From Epiperipatus broadwayi (lineage: Eukaryota; Onychophora; Udeonychophora; Euonychophora; Peripatidae), in NCBI GenBank assembly GCA_028023455.1, contig JAQFVV010012402.1, forward strand, positions 10,582,292-10,646,291: 64,000 nt of DNA, given 5' to 3'. How positions within the stretch are numbered: position 1 is the stretch's first letter; the number at the start of each line of letters is the position of its first letter. The notes beneath the pieces are model-generated. The model was given only the letters and a program-made list of their open reading frames with translations. It did no database searches and was not told the origin of the DNA. A program made the position numbers and the translations under genes. Positions 34,480 to 47,649 of the stretch are shown here, piece by piece.

Positions 34480-37180
34480 TTATTCTAGTAATATCTGCAA
34501 AAAAATTGATGTTTATTCTTTACAAATATATGCTATTCATCCTAAGTTTCAAAAGCTATAAAACTATGATATTACTAATTTGGATTTAAAGAATTGCTGC
34601 TTTACTGAAGTATGGAATTCTTAAGAAGTGTGTTATAAATATAAATGAATCTATACTTGAATTCACTAAAAAATCATATCTATTTTTCAAAAATTGATCT
34701 TATTATTAGTGATTTAATTAAAAGAAACTATATAGAATTTTCTGTTTGATGAAATAATAAATTGAATGTGAAACTTCAAAATAAATGTAGAGACTTAAAG
34801 GCAGAAGTTTAATGAATGACTAAAAGGTTTTAAAATAACTGGTGGATTAAAGCAGCAAAAGAGGTACATACATTCACTGAGAATGATTTAAATTGTTTTG
34901 ATGCTCTAAAAGCAACATATGGACTTGAGAATGGTATCTCTATTCTATTACATCCAGCAATGCCCCTCTCTTATGTGATGATATTTTGAATAGGTGGAAG
35001 GCATATTTTGATCATTTTTTGAATAATAATACAAGAATTGAGATAATGACTTTTAATGAGATATTTATTCTATCTATTCATTTGGATTTGGACAGATATA
35101 TCCAGCTTAGTGAAGTTAAGCAGCTTTTCATAATATTAAAAATAGAAAAAAGGTAGGTCCTGATGAAATACCAAGAGGAAATTTAAAATATGATAATAAT
35201 ATATTAGCTTTAAAAATGTTGGAACTTTTAGCAATGTAAAGATAATTTACAAGGTTTGTGTCACCAGATCTTAAGAATGTTTCTTTTATTTCAATTTAAA
35301 ATTTTTAAAAACAAAAAGAATAGACAAGATTGCAGTAATTGTCATAGAATAATTAGTATTTGCTACAGCAAAATTATTTTCAATTATTTTCGTGAATAGT
35401 TTGCTGTCAGTCATAGATGAATGGTTACTAAGGACTCAATGTGGTTTTTGAGATTCAAGAAACATTGTAGATATAATTTTTCCAGATAAGTGCAAGAAAG
35501 TATTGGAAAAAAGAATACACCTGGGTCTCATTTTATGTGGTAGATAAGATTCCTCAGAAAATGTGCACAAAAGAAATCACACAAAAATAGACTTAACTTA
35601 CCTTGGAAAATGGGGGATATGTTCCAGTAATTTTCAGAAATTGCATAAAAGCAAACCAACAAGAAAAAATTACTTTAAATTTCACATTAAAAAAATAAGG
35701 AAATAAAGTATGACTAATAAAAAATTTCAAATATTTGAAAAAATAAAATTCAAGACAAACTTTTTTTATTTTTGTATTAACTACAGTATTTAATTTTACA
35801 TTTTTTCATACATATTTTAATCACTACCACTAATTAAAAATATGCTTTCGTTTGTGAATCAGATTCGTGATGTGTGTACAACTAGCACCACTTTTAGTCT
35901 TGTGCTTTGTTAATGGTTTTCTGTTTTTATATTTAAAAAATGAGATCGCAATCAAAACAAAAAGATTATACATTATCATTATAAAGATTATTTTCAGTTT
36001 AAAAAAAATCAATAAAATCTTTGTTATTTATTTTAACAATCTAAAAATTTTTTTATTTGTTATATCTAACAAAATACATTTTAAAAGTTTAAAATTTTTG
36101 AATATTTATTGCAATATTTTTATAGGTAACTATAAATCTATTATTATTATTTACTCATTAGTATAAGTAGGTTATTTACATAGAAGCTAAGATTCTAAAT
36201 ACAGCTTCAGGCCATATTCATGTTAGCTGCTAATATAACATTATATTTTTGAAAAAAAAAAAGTATTTCAAGTCAAAATAAGTTATTAATAATTTAAATT
36301 TATTGATATCTAATAAATATAGTGAAATATGAAAGATTTTAAGAAGAAACATGAATTGCATAACTTCAAAATTGTATTAAAATAATCCACATAAAACGAG
36401 ATCCAGGTGTAATTTATGTATAGCTTTTATCTCAATTAACTAAACTGCTCTATGGCAATGTTTAAAATAAGTTGATTGTTGATCAAAGTATTTATGTTAC
36501 ACAGTTTTTATGTGATGAATGAAAGTGAGTTTTGTTACTGAAAGCAAAACAATCTAAGGCATTTGAAATACATACTGATGTTAAACAAAGATGTGTAGTT
36601 GCTCAAATATAATCTTTGATTTCTGTGACTGATTTTTGTAAATATTTGTAGGTGACTTAATGAATTTTTAATTGAATTGACTAATAGCCAGAACAAGAAT
36701 TTCTTTTTGGATTCTGGATTTACAATATGCTGATAATTATGCTATTTTTCCAATTCAAATGACAGTTTACAGAATATAACATTTTGAATGTGACATGCAA
36801 AGAATTTGGTTGGTAATTAATGATCCCAAAAACTCAGCTCTTTATTAATGAGTAAAGGAAAGAAAAATCTTTGGTAACTTTCAGTTATGCCAATTTAAAT
36901 ATCTTAATAACTTTTTAAATAGAAAGAGTGATATGGATACTAAAGTTCAGTGTATATTTCAATATGTTGTTGCTTTTGACAAGTTAGAAAACAGTGTGTT
37001 TCAGCATAGTGAAATAATAACTGCACTTAAAGTAGTTGTATATAGGGGTACTATTTTACCTAATTTATTAGACTTGAAAATCCTATCAATGTAATATAAA
37101 GATATTAGATGTTTCATTTAAAGGTGAACCTTAAAATCAACTTGATAATTGTGACACTGTAGGATTCATCATTGCAATGA
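34480..37180 (+). pseudogene. Decayed LINE reverse transcriptase, split by a MITE
   Basis: Across frames, plus-strand translation gives in order: NNWWIKAAKEVHTFTE and ATYGLENGIS (linker between endonuclease and RT), NRKKVGPDEIP (start of RT), LLSVIDEWLLRTQCGF then SRNIVDIIF (compare QCGFR..R.TVDMIF), after the MITE HTDVKQRCVVAQ (compare NGVKQGCVLAP), a YNMLIIML block where YADD should be, KEFGW and KTQLF (compare FGLTI..KTE), and finally LKKLYIGVLFYLIY (compare TK..VYRA.VLPTLLY). Order and content match the RT of common invertebrate RTE/CR1-type LINEs. Stops are frequent and the catalytic YADD is lost. The MITE 35518-36409 interrupts it between RT blocks. Confidence 0.75.
35518..36409. mobile_element. 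Tigger/pogo-like MITE, copy 2 (892 bp)
   Basis: Begins CACCTGGGTCTCATTTTATG after TA (35516-35517) and ends CATAAAACGAGATCCAGGTG before TA (36410-36411). It carries the same interior as copy 1. The longest frame (99 codons at 35867) shares INKIFVIYFNN with a frame of copy 1, but this reflects shared repeat sequence rather than a recognised transposase. Confidence 0.8.
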
Positions 37181-37504
37181 ATGAATAATACAAGACTTCC
37201 TAAATACATGGTTTTGTTTTTTAGACTCCATTTATATTGTAAAGATTGTCTCAAAGATATTCCAAAAAAAGTTCAATATTGTTTTTATTGAAAAAATACA
37301 GCAAAGAAAAGAATATATTGGATAACTACAATTAGTCATAGTGTTGAAGTAATCCAGAAGGAATTTTTTTTTTGCATAAGAAGTTAAAAAATATCATCAT
37401 GAAGCATTAAGTAAATAAAATCATGGGTTAGTGTGTTTTATAAATGGGTGTATTTCTGGTTCACTGATTGGTTTGTATTGTCATAACAAAATTCATCTTT
37501 AGTC

Positions 37505-37940
<436 letters not shown>

Positions 37941-38590
37941 TTACTGCTGCTAACCATGTTTTTCTCTTGGAGTTTAAATCATCAAACCCATTTGCGATTG
38001 CTGCTGCTACTGCTGCTAATAATTATGTGAACATCAGAAGTATACTGAAATATAAGAAGTGGATCATTGAAAAATTAAATGAGAAGCTACTATAATGTGA
38101 AGCAGATACTGATTATCAGTAGCTTATTGCAGGTTTTTATAAGTGGTTTTAAGTAGTTAGCTAAAGTCATAAATCCAATGGAAGACTCTGAAATATGTCC
38201 ATATTAGTTACAAAATGGCATTAAAGACACTGATGGTTTTTGAGATGAATGGATTGGTTGTAAAGATATTTACAGATAGAAAAACAAAGTTGTTGATGAT
38301 GGGATAGTAGAAAATGAAATATACATAAATGATGGTTTCAAATAATAAAACCAAAAGCAGTTTCAATTTTAAATTTGCTTAAAATAGTTTAATGTAGTGT
38401 TAATTTTTATCTGACAAAAGTAAAAGAAGATCTTAGTTCAATCAATAGAATAAAATTGTTGTGCTTAACATATCACTTGAATGCTTAAATGCTGTAGATC
38501 TTCCTGAGTAGTGAACCATATTATTATTTTTTAATCTAGCTTTACAAATCATTGTTAGTTTACTTATTCTCTTTAGAAATTTTTTAATCT
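37941..38590. other. Unassigned AT-rich sequence
   Basis: No gene recognised. It may include the far 3' part of the LINE relic. Confidence 0.4.
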
Positions 38591-38599
38591 TTGCTTGTA

Positions 38600-38825
38600 T
38601 TTTTCACCACATGCTATGACATGGAATTGATGACATTTCACTATATGCTGTAACATGTTGACCCTTTCCATATTCATGAGATGTAATAAATTTTCATGAC
38701 ATGGTGATTTCATCATATGCTATAATATGGTAATCTTTCATAACATGCAGTGAAATGATAATCCATCATTAACATAGTGTTGCATGAATATGATGACATC
38801 ATCATGTATTGTAGCTCTGTCAATT
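38600..38825. repeat. Degenerate short tandem repeat around CATGCTATGACATG
   Basis: Loose repetition of (C)ATATGCTATAACATGGT/GATGACATTTCA-type units every 35-45 bp. Confidence 0.5.
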
Positions 38826-39900
38826 TCAAAATTTGAAATTTATTAATTTTCTTTTTGATAATATGAGCAAAAATCTTTTAATCAACTTCTTTCAGAGATA
38901 TTAGTTTTAGATCTTCAACAGAAAGTTTAATTAATACAAAGCAGTAATTAAAAGGGGAGATTAACTTACATAATCAGAACTAGCAACAACGTTAATATAA
39001 CATAACAATTTATAAGAGCTACTCTAATGAAATCAACTACAATGATAAGTTTTTATAGTACTATGATGAATTTTATTTTTTGAAATTGAAATCTCATATT
39101 CTTGAAATTTAATTCTCTGTATTGCTTTCAAAAAAAAGATTTTAAAAGGTATCTTTTTTAAGATCCATAAATAGAAACTTTTACTATTATGCAAAATGAA
39201 ACATTAAATTACTATTTAAACAATTATTAAATAATATTTCTCTTATAAGGAAACTGTTTTATAAGTTTTCGCAATTATCTTTTAATATATCGTATAGAAC
39301 TGTATGCAAGGTTTTTTCTTCTCTCTCTTCGTAGAAGTTTTGTGATGAATTACAGAGAAATTATATTGGAGGAGACTTTTTGACTATAGACAGCAAAAAC
39401 TTTCCCAGTAGATTGTGCAGAGTGAATAAAGTTTTCAAATCTCCAAGGTCACTTCTTTATCTAACAAAAATTAGGTTAATATAAAAGGGGTTGCTATCAT
39501 TTTCAACAAAAGATGGTTTGCGAAAACAAATTCTTTATAGAGTGTCCAGAAGTTTCAATAGTCAAGAGACTTTCTGATTTTGAGAGGAATATTTTAACCA
39601 GAAAGCTAGTATAATGAGTTGCAAAGATAGATAAAAGAAATGAAACTATTTATAAAAAAGAAATTTAAACTTTTTAGTTATATTGTTTCAAAGTAATCTG
39701 AAAAAGTAATTAAGTACAGAGCATTTTAAATCTATAATTCTCTCCTTTTTTTTTAAAAAAAAAAGTTAATTTTACCTGAACAACAAGGATTTTTTTTATT
39801 CCTAACCAAATCGTCAGATTTCTTTTTTGTTATTGTATTTAAAAGTTAAACAAAATTCTTAATATTTGAAATATAGGAATTCTTCATACACCAGGAGCTT
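38826..39900. other. AT-rich sequence, nothing recognised
   Basis: No gene, RNA or shared repeat found. Confidence 0.45.
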
Positions 39901-39914
39901 AATTATAGGAAATT

Positions 39915-40225
39915 TAAACACAGACTTTCAAGCACGCTTCAACTATCCACACTATCTCATACAATTGATCACATGATCAAACACATGTAGAAAATACAAT
40001 CATCAATATAGGTATTAAGATTTCTTAATATAAACTGAGCACTGATTATATAGATATGTGAGATGATAATCTGGACCAACTGATGAGTATTGGTTCGGCA
40101 TGAAATACGTATATTGATTATTTGTCTTTTCTACATGTGTGTGGTCATGTGTATTAGTTGTATGAGATAGTGTGAATAATTGAAGGGTGTTTGAAAGCTT
40201 GTGTTCAAATCCCCTATATTTACAA
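39915..40225. repeat. Repeat family B, copy 2 (palindromic)
   Basis: Left arm ACTTTCAAGCACGCTTCAAC then TATCCACACTATCTCATACA mirrors TGTATGAGATAGTGTGAATA ... GGTGTTTGAAAGC on the right. The centre has GATAATCTGGACCAACTGAT. Confidence 0.75.
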
Positions 40226-40374
40226 TTATGCTCCATGTATATGAAGAATGGCTGTATTTCAAATATTACACATTAATTCTGCATCCTGTCCATCCCTCTT
40301 CCATGTATTTAAATGAATAAAGTCCTATGTATGAGGGGTCAGGGTCAACATGAGCATAACAATAATATTAGCAT

Positions 40375-40690
40375 CGGCAAGGAATTTGGGCTTTCAATCA
40401 TCAGATTTTCAATGATATGGATGGCTGAAGAGTTAGAGATTGGAGTAGATTGAAGCCTGACCATTAAAGTATGAAGATTTGCTATCTTAATATAAATTGA
40501 GCACTGATTATATATATGTGTGTGGGAGATGATAATCTGGACCAACTGTTGAGTGCTGGTTCAGCACAAAATATGTATATTCATGATTATTTGTCTGTTC
40601 TACATGTGTGTGATCAAGTGATATCAGTCATATGAGATAGTGTGGATAGTTGAAGAGTGTTTGAAAGTCTGTGTTCATAATACCCTATAT
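40375..40690 (+). repeat. Repeat family B, copy 3
   Basis: CATCAGATTTTCAATGATAT, GAGTAGATTGAAGCCTGACC, ATAATCTGGACCAACTGTTG and GAGTGTTTGAAAGTCTGTGT match copies 1 and 2. Confidence 0.75.
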
Positions 40691-41462
40691 TTTCAAAATT
40701 CTTAAATAAAATTTTTAATTTAAATTAGATGAGTTGTTCTTGTATTTTTTTTGTTATTTTATTCTTTTACTAAAATTGTATTATCTTCTCATCCTTTTTT
40801 TAAAAATTTCTTTTATCATAAAAATCTGATTTAATTTTAGACTTTTTATTCTTCCTCCTATAATCTTTTATATTGTATGTATATGTATTACGTGTGTGAA
40901 AAAAAGGTTGCCTGGGTATTGGCTGGTGTGGACTGCTTTCATGTATTTATGTCAATACTATTCATGTATAAGTGAGTATATTGTACAAATCTAGAAAGCA
41001 TGTGATGTGAAACGATGTGATGCACTGTGACTTCTCCTTATATGGAGTCAGGAATCTCTCAGCCACTATTTCCAGAGAAACCTGTTAGCCACTTTACCTT
41101 CCCTTTCCATTCCTCACCCTACATTTTTCCATAATCTGCTCCATTCCATTTCCACAACATTGTCTTATCTTTTCCCAAATCCAGCATAAAAACCAATAAC
41201 CCACTTTCTGTATAATCACTTGTTGATATTTATTCTTCCATAACTTCATTATTTGTACCATTTCTGCTTTCAAGCATTTACATTGAATTAGAAGATTTCT
41301 ATACCTTACTTACATAACTTGCAGATCAAATTCATCCATATTTTTCCATTTATGTATATATTGCCTTGTTGTTAAAGATCCTGCTCGAGCCTTAAACAAT
41401 AAACTACTTTCCTTGCTATTATCATAAATTAACTTGCACCCAATGTTCTGTTTTATTCTATA
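40691..41462. other. Unassigned sequence
   Basis: AT-rich, with a less biased patch at 41030-41200 (TGGAGTCAGGAATCTCTCAG, TTTCCAGAGAAACCTGTTAG) that has no open frame and no repeat partner in this window. Confidence 0.4.
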
Positions 41463-42186
41463 TCCACTTGGGTCTCTTTTTATGTGGTAGATAGGTTCTG
41501 CAAAAAACTGCATAAAAGAAATCATCCAAAAATAGACAACTTATATTGAAAAATGTGGGATATATTCCATAATTTTCAAAAATTGCTTAAAAGCAAAGCA
41601 AGAAAGTAAAATTACTTTAAAATTTGCATAAAAAATATAAGGAAATAAAGTATGACTAATAAAAATTTCAAATATTTGAAAAAAATTGATACAAGATAAA
41701 CTTTTTTTATTAATTATTTAATTTTATTCAAAAAAAATATGTTTTTATGTGCAATTTATTTTACATTTTTTATACATATTTTAATCATTATAGTTATTTG
41801 ACAATATGCTGGTACATTTGTGAACTGATAAGAAATCAGATTCATCAGAAGAGGAAATACAATTAGCACCAACTTCAGTCTCATGCTGTGTTTAATGAGG
41901 TCCATCAACTGAAATTTTTTATTCATGTCTTCAAGTCACTCTAAAAAGTCACTTTTGCCTTATCACAGCGAATTTACAGTCTTTTTAAAGCTTAAACTGT
42001 ATCATAAAGTGTTGATTTGTTGTTGCTCATTTTGAACCAAAGAACACTTGACAACAATTTTGACAGCTCCAAGTTCTTTGTTCTGATATTCAAAATAAAA
42101 AATTATATTTTAGAGTATTTTTTCATTTTTTTTACATATAAATTATTTTGATAAAATATGCTGAAAATATAATTATTTTAAAAAAG

Positions 42187-43463
42187 TGGTGTACCGGGTC
42201 GAACCGCTGAAACCACTTACTTATACGTATATATAAGTTTTGGCCAGTTTCAAACTCCTTCCTAATACATTTATAATCTTATAAATGTTATGTGAATGAA
42301 CCGGCATGTTCAAGCAAAATGGGAGATCTTATTGATAGCTTTAACTATCAACAATGGCCCATCTTGAATGCTAGATTCAAACCCCTACTATCCAAATACT
42401 TTATTTGTTTCGGGGTAAACCCCGGGGTGCCAGCTAGTCTAATGACTAATGTATTCGGGAAGTAGGCTCATAATCCAGCACTCAAAACATTTCCTAAAAC
42501 TAGCTCAGCCTAATTTTAATTCAATAACAAAATTATACAAAATTAGTGGTGGAAAGAATTAATAAAAAGGTTGGTAAAAAGAATTGACCGACAAATAAAG
42601 TTTAAGTTTGAAGACATTTTATTTTAATTAACATTAATTAAGTTTAAAGATAATTTATTACCCAACATTAATTGACTAAATTGAAACATCTTTATAAATC
42701 TAATTTAACACACACATATTTTTAAAGTAATACATTATAACATATATCTGGTAAAAAGCATAAATAATATGTGACATCATTAAATTATCTCACATTCCCA
42801 CACACACACATCAATAGTTCATTTTATGCATGCTTAGAGTTCAAATTACTTTACTCGGTAGGATTGACGAATTACAGCAGTGGCTACTACGTATAAATGA
42901 TAATAAATAAATGTATACCTAGGATTTTTGGAACATGGATATTGCTTGTTATTGGCTGCTTCTGCTGCTTTTGATGGATTATATCTAACCGGTTAAATTT
43001 GGATGTTTCTTGAAGAGATTTTATGCAAAACCATTGGTTTTATTCTTGAAAAAAGTTGAACATTTGATGGAGGATTTCTGAGTTGTTATGCAGACATTAT
43101 TTCACAGGCAGGTTTTGATGATCTTGTTGGACTAAAAAGGCTGAAGCACGAGCGTATATTTCCAAAAGCTGCTCAACAATGCATTTTTGTTTCTGGATAC
43201 ATAATAGAAATGCACTGTTATCCGAACTGAAACAAGACTTTCACTGCCAACTAGACTGAAAAAACTCTACTCCGATAAAAATCTGGCTATTTATGTATCT
43301 GAATTATTTTCATTTTAATATCCTCCGGCAATAGGTGTTGTCAAAATTCCATTAGTAATTAATCCTATGACAACATGTTTTTGATATATTTAATTAGTAG
43401 TAGCTTTCATAAATGTATTGTTTTTATATCTTTAATTAGTAGCCCACCGCTGGTGTGGTTTTT
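42187..43463. mobile_element. Unclassified 1.3-kb insertion, possible solo LTR
   Basis: Compositionally distinct block starting GTGGTGTACCGGGTCGAACC and ending CCCACCGCTGGTGTGG. It interrupts family D sequence between TATTTTAAAAAA and TTTTTTAAAATC, which could be a target duplication around TTTTAAAA. It contains CGGGGTAAACCCCGGGGTGC. No TIRs or coding frame. A solo LTR or an unknown DNA element would both fit. Confidence 0.4.
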
Positions 43464-44170
43464 TAAAATCTTTATTTAACTTAATAGCCATCACTGTGTT
43501 TTCCAAATATAATTTCTTTTTTAACTTTCATTTACATATATATATATATATATATTTAATATTATTCTAACATGCATACATTTATTTACACTCACACGCA
43601 CATATATAATTTATTATAATAAGCTTGAATGAAAAGAGATTTATATATTTTTTTAAATTTTAAATTACTTATTTTTATGAATACTAATTTAGAAAAACTT
43701 TACTTTCTTTTATAACACTTTTAGTTTGACTTTAAGAAAACTCCCTTCCCAGATTTAATCCCAGATTTTTTTTATTTTAATAATTTTTTTTAGACAAAAT
43801 TATTTTATATACATGTGCCAGTAGTTAAGGTTTTAGTAAAAATTTGTTACTTTTACATGAACATAAATTGAGAAAAAATCAACGACATACACAGCATTTT
43901 CTAATAGGTTACAAACATTCTTTTTAAGTTCTCCACTACAGAATATTTTTATAATTATAAATAGAAATTTATTTTTGAAAAGACTTTCATTTACTTTCAT
44001 AATCTGGCAAATTATTAATTTGCTTTTTACAAATGAATCTAATATTAAAGGACAAATATATTTTTACTTTTGTTTCTGTAATTGAACCAATCAAAAGTTT
44101 AAAACTTTAATTCACTCAGCCAAAATTTTTCACTCTAAATGTTAATGGTTTTCTGTTGACAATGTAAACA
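43464..44170 (-). repeat. Repeat family D, copy 2 (minus), interrupted
   Basis: Inverse of 43980-44145 matches 33085-33210 (e.g. AAACTTTTGATTGG vs AAACTTTTAATTGG and TTAATAATTTGCCAG vs TTAATAATTTGTCAG). The other part of this copy is at about 42050-42186. Confidence 0.5.
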
Positions 44171-44757
44171 GTGATTAAACTTTGAGATGATGATTTTACT
44201 AATTCTTTATGAAGCTTGCGATGTCCAGACATACAACTATTTAGCTCTCATTGGAATTTAAGAACCCATTCATAATCCATGTCATTAACAAAAAAATGAT
44301 TTTTCAGTTGATGAGAAAGTTGAAGACTTACTCGAATGATTTTTGCTGTGAAATGAACAGGTTCCATTTCTGTTTCATTATCTTTTTCTAAATCTTCTAC
44401 ATACTTAATCTTCTACAGTATCTAAATTTATTGCCAAACCTTTTTCCAACAGGTATTTAAAGTATGTAAAGTATATGTCTGTATACAAAATTGAGAAATC
44501 CAGATTTTAAGTAAAATATAAACATCTTTATCGCATAAAAAAATTGCAAAAAAAAGATATTAAGAAGAAACATAAATCGCATAACTTCAAAATCACATTT
44601 AAAAAATCGGCACAAAAAGAGATCCAGGTGTATATTTAAACTCTTTTTATTCTCCATCCTAGTTCTCCATCTCTCCAACTTTCTATCCTTTATTAATGCA
44701 TCTATTCTTTTATATCACTCCTTACCACTATAACACTCAAAAATCCTCGTAACACAA

Positions 44758-46457
44758 TCATACCATCTTTTTTACAGTGTATACTGATATAAATTCTTTA
44801 TCCAAATCTTCTGCATACCACATAACCTTTCTCAGCCATCTTGTTTTCTGCACTTTATTTGTAACCCAATTAAATACTATTTTGGCTATTCTTTTATTAT
44901 CCATAAACTGCAATATACCAAATATTTTTATTTTGTTTTTTTGCATCTCTCATATAAAAATTTGACCATCCCATTTTGCCTTGAATTGTCTCCTTTGCTG
45001 TCAACACATCTGCATCTAATGCATGTCTTCAACTTCCCCTTGTACTTTTTCTAAGTAGTCTAATATCTCTTTACTAACACATATGCATCATTGCCATATG
45101 TTAACACTGCTACTGCAACTCTCTTTCATACAATTCTAGCTACATCATATTTATTATATGAAAACAGTGTTAATTTATTTCTCAATTCGTTTCTTTTCTT
45201 TTTGCCTCATTTATTAATTTTTTCTCCCATTCATCCAATCAATTTTTCATATTACTTAAGATGATTCCCAAATAACTATATCTATTCACCACACTTAACT
45301 TTATATCCCCAATAAAAATTCATCTTCTGTTTCCTTAGTATTAACCATCATTATATTTAGATTTTTCTTCATTAAATTTAATTCTCATCTCTTTACCCAT
45401 CCTTGCGCATGTCCTCAGCATAACTTCCATATCTTTTCTTCTTTCTGCACACAAAATCTGCAAAAAACCCCAACAAAGTATATACTCCCTTCCCACCTAT
45501 TAATGATATCTCTATTTCTCTTTCTAGTCTTGCTATTGCTCTCTCCATTTAACTCAAATACAACAAAAATAAAAAAGGTGACATAGGGCATCCTTGCTTT
45601 ATTCCCACCCCATTTTTAACTTCAACTGATTCTATATCCATTAATTGATCTGTATAGTAATCATTTTCATATAATTTCTTAATAATATTCACTAAAGCTA
45701 CATTGATTCCCAAATTTTCTAAACTTACCTATAATCTATTTCTATTTACTCTATCATATGCCTTCTCTATATCTATAAAACTTATATATAACTGTCTGCC
45801 TGAATTCCTACACAAATCCATAAGTTGGGTAACTACAAATAAACTATCTTCTATATGCCTGTCTGATCTAAAACCTCCTTGCATTCCTCCCACTACATTA
45901 TTTTTTTTCCATCCATTTTGCAACTCTTCCAGCCACCATATATAAAAAAAACGTTATATAAAACTGATGTTACCACTATCGATCTAAAACTTTCTATGAT
46001 CCTTACCCTTTCCTTTCAATAATAATCTTACTCTTTTACTACTCCAACTACCCAGAAAAACTCTCTTCTGTGCCATCTTATTAAAGCATGCTAATAGCTT
46101 TACTTTTGCCCTATGCTCTAATTTTATTACTATTTCGGCTGCGCATCCATCTAAACCTCTTGCCTTCCACTTTTCAATTTCTTCCCTGCCTCATTCAGTT
46201 TATTTTCTGTAAACCTAATATACCTATTAGAATATGTTTTTATGTTTTCTAACACTCTATCCTTCACATCTAACTATATCCATTACATACCTATTTAAGA
46301 TTTTCTCTAATTCTTCTCTAGAGCTACACTCTATTCCATCATCATCTACTAATACTATCTGTTTCTCCCCTACATTTTTCTTTTTAATGTAATTCCAAAA
46401 TTTTTTACTTCCATCTCTTCCACTTTTATTAATATCCTCCAACAATTTACTATTCAA
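44758..46457 (-). pseudogene. LINE reverse transcriptase domain, fragmented
   Basis: A 66-codon frame (46257-46457) contains KKFWNYIKKKNVGEKQIVLV, the endonuclease-RT linker. A 64-codon frame (45729-45923) reads MQGGFRSDRHIEDSLFVVTQ then RQLYISFIDIEKAYDRVNR, RT blocks with the first catalytic Asp (FIDIEKAYD). Around 45540-45640 minus-strand translation gives NGVGIKQGCPMSPFLFLLYL, the QGCPMSP block. A 62-codon frame (44758-44946) with LQFMDNKRIAKIVFNWVTNK and KTRWLRKVM matches the tail region after RT (D.RLPK.VFNW....+GR..K+W). Several frame changes and stops separate the blocks. Confidence 0.78.
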
Positions 46458-46900
46458 TTAAATTATCTATTTTAGCCAACTTCTTTTTTTCTAAGTATGT
46501 TTTTCATTTAGCATTAATATATTTTTCACTTTCTTTATTCTTAATATCACACTTATATTCTCTGCATGCTTTTTCCCTCTATTTTACACTTTTATTTACT
46601 CTCCTTTATTAATATTTTTATTCTTCTGAATATTCTCACCTAAAACCCTATTTGCCACTTTTTCTATTTCATCACATCTCTCACCCCAACCAACTCTTCC
46701 ATGGTTTCTTCAACATATATTTTATACTTTACCAACTTATTCTTATCATTCACTCTCCATCCACATTTTTCATTATTGTTTCTATTTTTATTTCTATTCT
46801 CCATCACATTACTAAGTTATGATCACTATTACATACACCTTTTCATTATCAAACACTTTAATTTTCTGTACATTATTCATTCATCTTTTTCTACCAATAC

Positions 46901-47543
46901 CTAATCTATTGTGTGGAATATATTATTTCTAGACCATGTGTATTGTCTTTCATAAATATTTGATAAATTTCCAATGCTCAAATTCACTCTCTCACAAATT
47001 TTTTTTAAAAACTCTCCATTCTTATTATCTACAGCATCAATTTCTTCAATATGCCCATTCATATTCCCTATAATGATTATTTTCTTTCCTTTTTCTTTAA
47101 AACTCTGTATATCCTTAATTAGGCATTCATATATGATACTGTTCCATTTCATTATAGTTTGACTATCTCCAGTGGCTATATAAACTATAGCTACTATCCA
47201 TTTCTAGTCTTCCCAACCTTATTTCAAACCACAAATGTTCTTGACATTTAAGAGTACTTAAATATTTTTTTTGATATAACACCTATACCACCACCCCTTT
47301 TTATTTTTATTTTCTATTTATACCCTGCCATATCAAAACTTCTAGAGTATGTTCTTATTCTTCTTTTAGATGTGTTTTCACTGCTGCTAATACCTCAAGC
47401 TCTTCATTTTCAATTGCTTTACCCAATTTTAACAATTTCTTCTTTTCCAAATACTCTTTTACAAATTCTTTGATTCCTTCTTTTCCATTATGTTTATAAA
47501 TAACTTGCTTACCATTAATTTTATAAATCCATTCCCTCTCCAC
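46901..47543 (-). pseudogene. LINE APE-type endonuclease domain, fragmented
   Basis: A 62-codon frame at 47355-47543 ends VLAAVKTHLKEE, where APE endonucleases have ETHL; the usual catalytic Glu appears as Lys. Then, in another frame, GGGIGVISKKYLSTL and HLWFEIRLGRLEM. Finally an 83-codon frame (46901-47152) has KGKKIIIIGNMNGHIEEID (normally GDMNGH or GDFN) and YTWSRNNIFHTID (normally TW....S.ID). Order and spacing are those of a LINE endonuclease; catalytic changes and frame breaks show loss of function. Confidence 0.7.
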
Positions 47544-47649
47544 ATCTACACTTATATTTAAATCAACTACCCTTTACTTATTTCTTACATCTCATCTATT
47601 CTTCTTCTTTTTGATAATACTGAAATTTAAACCCCCCACTTTATAAGTT

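Larger units (their letters stand above)
41464..44630. mobile_element. Tigger/pogo-like element, copy 3, expanded by nested insertions
   Basis: Left end CCACTTGGGTCTC with TTTTTATGTGGTAGATAGGTTC and right end ATAACTTCAAAATCACATTT ... AAAAAGAGATCCAGGTG before TA. The first about 500 bp and last about 150 bp match copies 1 and 2. The middle has acquired a family D repeat (minus) and, inside that, an unrelated 1.3-kb insert. Confidence 0.65.

Noticed and set aside
42000-44400. Tigger-like transposase coding remains inside element copy 3
   Set aside because: Suggestive minus-strand fragments (KELGAVKIVV near 42090; SGHRKLHKELVKSSSQ near 44200) are in the wrong order for one gene and too broken to call.
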